64,000 nucleotides of DNA. It comes from Epinephelus fuscoguttatus. Its lineage: Eukaryota > Chordata > Actinopteri > Perciformes > Serranidae. Below, piece by piece: positions 59,114-64,000 of the stretch (positions are counted from its first letter, which is position 1; each line of letters opens with the position of its first letter). The translations under genes were made by a program, and so were the position numbers. Below the pieces are notes generated by a model. That model did not search any database, was not told where the DNA came from, and saw only the letters and a list, made by a program, of their open reading frames with translations. Where the stretch lies: contig NC_064772.1 in NCBI RefSeq assembly GCF_011397635.1, forward strand, positions 16,879,035 through 16,943,034. Reading direction: 5' to 3'.

Positions 59114-62100
59114 TCACTGCTTTGCTCTCTTTGGGGTGATGCCGGACGGCTCACCAGCACCCACGAGACCCCGTTTCACTGGTCTTACTGGGGAGGACAC
59201 TAGAAGAAGAAGAATACAAGCTGATTAGAAAACAACACTATTACACTTGAAATGTATTTTCCACCCTTGCGACAACAAACATACCCAGTTGCCTTTCTAT
59301 CTCCTCCAGCTGCTTCTTCTTCTCCTCCATCTCCTGTTGCTTTCTCATCATCTCAGGAGACTTCATTTGGCTGTAGTGATCATCACGATCCTTTGTTGCC
59401 TTATCCTTCTTCTCCAGAGCTGCCCGATGCTGGTTGAGCAGGTCTGTCAAACAAAATAAGAACAATTAAATGTGACTGAAGACGATCACAAAATAGACCT
59501 TCAAAAGGTGAGTATAAGAGGCGTCACCTATATGTTCACGAACAGTGTAGTAATTTGGCGGGAGGGGGGCTCCAAACATGTCTGGTGTGTTCATCCGTGG
59601 GGCTCTGTTCTGTGTGCCTCCGAATTTTCCCTTGGAGCTGACCCTGTCCCCCTGCCTGGTCAGGATGGTGGGACAGTGCATCTTATTCTGCGCCACCTGC
59701 GATTAAGGGGACATTTAGAGGAAAAATATCCACTTCCCAGTAAATGCATGGCACGGCTCGAGCCAGCGAGCGTCACTCACCGCTTTTCTGTAGTTATTTG
59801 CAGAGCTGAGGTCATCAATCAGAATAGTGTCTGCGAGGATGATTTTAAAAGCTGCAAAGGAAGGAAACGGTCAGAGCTGTGAGAAAAATCTTAACATTTA
59901 GAACAGCTGAAACTAATGAAAATCATTCATAACCATAGAGATTAAATGAGAATGAAAGCTTATTCAAGATGGCTCCTGTCAATGTAAACAAGCTTTACAA
60001 GGCAGACATATCTAATTCTACTGCGTTAAACAATAAATATAAGATCTGAATAAAATTACAATCTCCAAAACTACAAAAAATACTTGAATTAAAAGTAATT
60101 TTAACATGGCAAAACAGGTCAAATTTATGCTCCAGTGACAGGGCCCCCTGTGAGGTCGAATCCCAGGTGGAACCATTTACCCAAAATTCAACAGGAGTGG
60201 TGGGGGCATGAAGGAAATACCCCAACAACAGCAAACACAAAGAGAGCTGGGAAGTCTCTAAAAAAAACCCAAACTCTTAATATAAATCTGCAATGAAAAA
60301 ACAACATGGAGCCGATGTTACACTGAGTGGGGGAAATCCATTTGAAGCAGCTCACCCATGCGACAGCTCTCCCGGTCCTCAGGGTAAATCAGGAGGTCTC
60401 TGGCGAGGACCGGGTTCCCAGGGGGATGAAAGAGCATGCCGCCATCTCTAATGTGCGGCAGTGGTCTGTAAGCAATTCAGATGTTAGCAGAGGGACTGCA
60501 GAGATGGACTGTGAAGTGTTTTAAAGGACAATACCAGTGTTTTTTGTGTGACAGATTTAGCTCCACAAAATTATGTACAGTATGATTTCTCTGGTTCCAG
60601 CTTCTCACTCCTGATGCTGCTCTTCTCTCTTGTGATCATTTGTTGAATATTTTGGGGTGTGGGAATCTTGGTGAGGAAAACCGAGACATACTGAGTCACC
60701 ACATTGGTCTTTTGGAAAGTGTGACACTGTTAGGCAAAACGTAATGGATTAACCCTTTGAAACCTGAGCAAACTGGCTTGCTTTCTTTCAAAAACATGAG
60801 AGGAAGGCAATGAGCAATGGAAGAAACAATGCCCCAAACTCTCATGCAACTTGTACAGTGTAATCCAAGTCTCATTTATCCAGTCATATGCTCACTACTT
60901 CCCAAACAGCACTTTCCGACAAGGGCTTGAACGGAAAGTGAAACTTACCTGGAGCCAGACTCCACTGACAAAAACGGCAATTTAACCTTGCTTAACAGGA
61001 GCTAATGATCTACCACCGCCAAATTCAACATCTCACGGGGTGAGTAAATGATATGCAAATGATCATTTGAGGGGTGAAGTATTCCTTTAAACTGCATTAC
61101 CTCTCAACTACTGTATCATAACTGACGGTAAGAACTGTGTTAACAGCAGGAAAAACACTTTGTAAAATCTCAATCTGCAGCGTGGTGTGCTCAATACTTA
61201 GCTGTGATGTAAAGTATGTCATTTGTCACACTGGTATGGCCCTTTAAGTAACTGTCATCAACACACAACCACAACCAAAGACCAGCAGGAAGGAAGCTCT
61301 CCTTCTTATATATGAGAATAATTTCAGTCACCATCATCCGTGCTTCAAACCAAAATGCAGAACATTAGGAGGTCTTAGAACATAAATTCTTATATTTACA
61401 TTTAAAGAGTTGAGATCCTCATAGAGGAGGATGTACATCCTGCTTTTTACTGCCCTTGTTTCAAAGCATGCATTAATTTGCATGATAATTTCCTTTAAAT
61501 TGAGATGTATCTAATCTGATGATTAAAAACAGGACTTTGTCATCCTGATTGTCCGTTTTGTAATTTTACATGTACTATTCTGTACACACCATATTTATTG
61601 CATGCCTGTCCATCCTTGAAGAGGGATCGCTCCCCTCTAAGGACAGAGAGTGTTGCATGCTGCACAGACTGATATTGGGCTATATAAATATTATTAACTT
61701 GACTTCACTGAACACATCCCCGTTGCTTTGTTGTTAGACAGTCTGTGAAAAAAGGAGGTGCCACAAGATCTTTAAATTATTGTTGTTGGAAGGCTGAAGG
61801 TAGGAGTAGGCTTAAAAATGAAAGACTATAATCAAAGACACAGCATTCTCATCAGGAAAGCATCTCAGGCACCAACAGCAACACTGAAATGAACATCAGT
61901 GTTTGGAGGTACAGTAAGCACCTTAAAAGTGCAAGAATACAACTGAACTTTTTAGTGTCATAAAATACTTTGAAAGAGGTTTATTCTAAAGGAATCTACC
62001 ACTGACACAGATGGTGTACCTTTCGCCTGGTGGCACATAAACAGTGTCGAGGGGCATGACCTGCTGCCTGCCTCCGGTGTCCTTAAAGATCCTCTCTGCT

Positions 62101-63819
62101 GCTGCACTCGTTCTGGTGATGACGCAGTCCATGTCACCCCTGATATGCCAGGAGATAACCCTCGCAGCATCGTCGTCCTGCACAAAGGCCAGCTGGCCAA
62201 CCTGCATTCAAAATGTAACGGGTGAAACACAGACACAGCTCTGGAAAACAAACCTTGCGACAAGTGCAATCTGTGAAAATACTTTCCTCAGTCTGGCAAA
62301 GCTACATAGGGTTCCTACAGTTAAGACAAGTTAGATTTAGGACTTTTTAAATACTTCTTAATGTCACTCTGAATTAAATTCAAGACCAACTTTACAAGTT
62401 GAAAGGACAGAGACAGGAAGTGGCCACACTCAGCAGTCAGACGGGAGTCACGTTACAAACCAACCACAGCCAACAGATATCTTTCCCTTCTTCTGTAAAT
62501 ATTCAGTCTGATAAATACGGAAAAGTTGATCATGTTAGTGCAGGGCTACCCAGAGCTTTACATCTGTCCCATGGACAATACACACTTAAAAACAGCGCCT
62601 GGAAGACAATCAGCTCTGCACTCAGGATTTCAGGCAAATAGGTTATAAGATGCTTGTTAAGGTTGCTTAGCAACCTCAGACGCAACCTACTGCTGCGCTC
62701 TTCAAAGTTGGCACAAGAGTACCCAGCACCCGACCTTTTCTAGGCGGTTAAATATGCAGCACTTGTACGGCCCCTAATTTCCAGGGTTGGTACCTGCGGT
62801 TATTCCACAGGCTAGTTAATAACATGGTGGGCAGGAAATCCAAAGTGTGGGATCATTTTGAGAAGGTGAAGGACGAACCCAAGGTGATATGTAAACTCAT
62901 CTTCATTGGTCGACTACAAACATGACATATCATCTGAAACATGTCAGTAGCTACATGCCCATTAGCCACTTAGCACAATCATTACTGCTTTGCCGACAGC
63001 GTCATTAACAGGCGGCTCGCTCAGTGTGTGACGTGCACTTGTAGATAAAATATAGGCCTATATTAATGAAGGTTCATTAGTACGGTTTGTATTTCTCTGT
63101 AATGTAGCACAGTGTTAACAATGTTACTGATACTATTCTTTCTCACACCTTCAACTCAAACCATTGTGTTGCCCCGCCCAAAATATATAATTCAATAATT
63201 AAATTAATATTGTGAACATGTGGGCGACTAGTTGACTAATGGCCCTAAATGATGACTATCGGTCAACTGGGAAAATTCTTAGTTGGGGGCAGCCCTACTT
63301 AATACCAATTAATGTCATTATTAGATTAATGAGCTTAATGCGTTTCAAGATTTTTTTAAGGATCTGCCAGTACCCTGCACACATTACCACAAACAGTGAC
63401 TGGACATAGCTGCATGGAGGTCATCGTTTTCCTGAAATTACACAGTGGGTTTTTTGGGCATCTATCCAACAGAAAAATCCTTCTTTCCTATGACATCACC
63501 TTTCCCAAAACATCCTGCTGCCCCTTGAAGGGATCACTGATGGAGCAAACTCTTCTGGGCATTCTCAGAATCCTGTCGATTTCAGTTTTCTTCTCATTTA
63601 AAAGTTTGTCAATACCCGCAATCTACAAAGAAATAAAAAAATATGTGTTTGTCATCTTCCGATAAATATATATAGACAAGATCAGAATTTATACACACAC
63701 AGAAGTAAAGTGTGTAAAGAATTAACATCTTATACTCACAGTTTGGGCAGTTGGCATATTCCTCTTGGACAGCTCTTGTCTAAGCTCAGCCTCTTTTCTA
63801 TTTGCACCCAGCTGATGCT
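59114..63819 (-). CDS. smchd1: SMCHD1 C-terminal part (SMC hinge and tail), partial
   Basis: Last eight exons, in transcript order: 63819-63740, 63622-63500, 62201-62020, 60465-60356, 59851-59781, 59696-59528, 59443-59285 and 59199-59114. They give 325 residues plus stop with consistent phases; earlier exons lie beyond position 64000. The sequence shows a charged helix (EHQLGANRKEAELRQ), then the SMC-hinge region typical of SMCHD1 (DPFKGQQDVLGK; ARVISWHIRGDMDCVITRT; GRQQVMPLDTVYVPPGE; PLPHIRDGGMLFHPPGNPVL), GDRVSSKGKFGGTQN, and a C-terminal coiled coil (EMMRKQQEMEEKKKQLEEIE). SMCHD1 is a chromosomal silencer; in mammals its hinge binds nucleic acid and dimerises. The tail after the coiled coil is short (about 28 residues, ending TPKRAKQ), while the human tail is longer in my recollection. 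For exon 62020-62201 the donor AG|gtacac was chosen because it alone keeps phase with the next exon. Confidence 0.93.
60830..61092. mobile_element. truncated relative of the 33797-34707 element in smchd1 intron
   Basis: Shares aatccaagtctcatttatcc, agtcatatgctcactacttc and the end ggggtgaagtattcctttaa with 33797-34707. The left half is missing. Confidence 0.7.
61093..62019 (-). other. smchd1 intron with one repeat
   Basis: 61600-61690 has gcctgtccatccttgaagag and gatattgggctatataaata, a common fish repeat tail. The rest is not recognised. The start 60466-60830 is likewise unclassified. Confidence 0.45.
62640..63300 (+). mobile_element. hAT-like remnant with BED-finger start, in smchd1 intron
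   Basis: At 62824 an ATG frame reads MVGRKSKVWDHFEKVKDEPK then VICKL, a typical start of the BED zinc finger found at the N-terminus of hAT transposases, and then stops. The right end ttagttgggggcagccctac at 63279-63298, with the ttgactaatggcc/ggtcaactgg words, is typical of abundant fish hAT elements. The catalytic part is absent. Confidence 0.55.
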
Positions 63820-64000
63820 CTGTGATGAAGGAAGAGAACATTTTAAACACATACAGGCAGACGTGGAAAATACATCACAGACAAAAGTGGGGCTGGATTC
63901 TTGGTACAAGTCAAAGTGCGTCTGTAGCCCTTTTTACACAAAGATTGCACTATAGGGTCGCACAAAGTCCCTTCTTTATGCCACCTTTGCATTTTTACAT

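Noticed and set aside
61986-62020. Reading the smchd1 exon on past 62020 (YTICVSG...)
   Set aside because: The next exon requires phase 2; only the AG|gtacac donor at 62020/62019 keeps the hinge frame.

Overview
This is vertebrate genomic DNA, almost certainly from a teleost and probably a percomorph. The genes are split into many short exons with GT-AG introns. The spaces between exons are packed with fish-type dispersed repeats: tRNA-derived SINEs, short inverted-repeat DNA transposons, hAT remnants, minisatellites and CA/TA/CT microsatellites. Exons were located by reading each strand, checking splice sites and confirming that codon phase is kept across every junction. No promoter, transcript or database search could be run.

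Four protein-coding genes lie in the order myom1 (+), lpin2 (+), emilin2 (-), smchd1 (-). Human chromosome 18p11 has the same neighbours in the same relative orientation (SMCHD1-EMILIN2-LPIN2-MYOM1), so this is a conserved syntenic block and it supports the gene assignments.

Layout: (1) 1-6994 holds the 3' end of myom1 (myomesin-1): the last three Ig domains and their helical linkers. Two further exons at 11473-11924, in frame with a perfect splice donor inside the last Ig exon, look like an alternative acidic C-terminus. (2) 12200-15700 is intergenic and rich in repeats. (3) A probable non-coding first exon and promoter of lpin2 lie near 15700-15848. After a 9-kb repeat-filled intron, 19 coding exons (24921-36802) encode a complete lipin-2 of 938 residues, with a likely polyadenylation signal near 38080. 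(4) emilin2 is complete on the minus strand from 58128 to 40178 in 9 coding exons (945 residues): signal peptide, EMI domain, long coiled coil, short collagen/proline-rich region, C1q domain. Its 10.7-kb intron carries the most unusual mobile element here, a TTAA-flanked inverted-repeat element containing a P2X7 C-terminal-like cysteine domain. (5) The last eight exons of smchd1 (SMC hinge and C-terminal tail) lie on the minus strand from 63819 to 59114; the gene continues past the window end.

The genes do not form a functional unit: a sarcomere M-band protein, a phosphatidate phosphatase/coactivator, an extracellular-matrix glycoprotein and an epigenetic silencer. Points most worth following up are the alternative myom1 tail, the P2X7C-carrying element, the altered LXXIL motif of lipin-2, a Crypton-like remnant and several nested or duplicated repeats.
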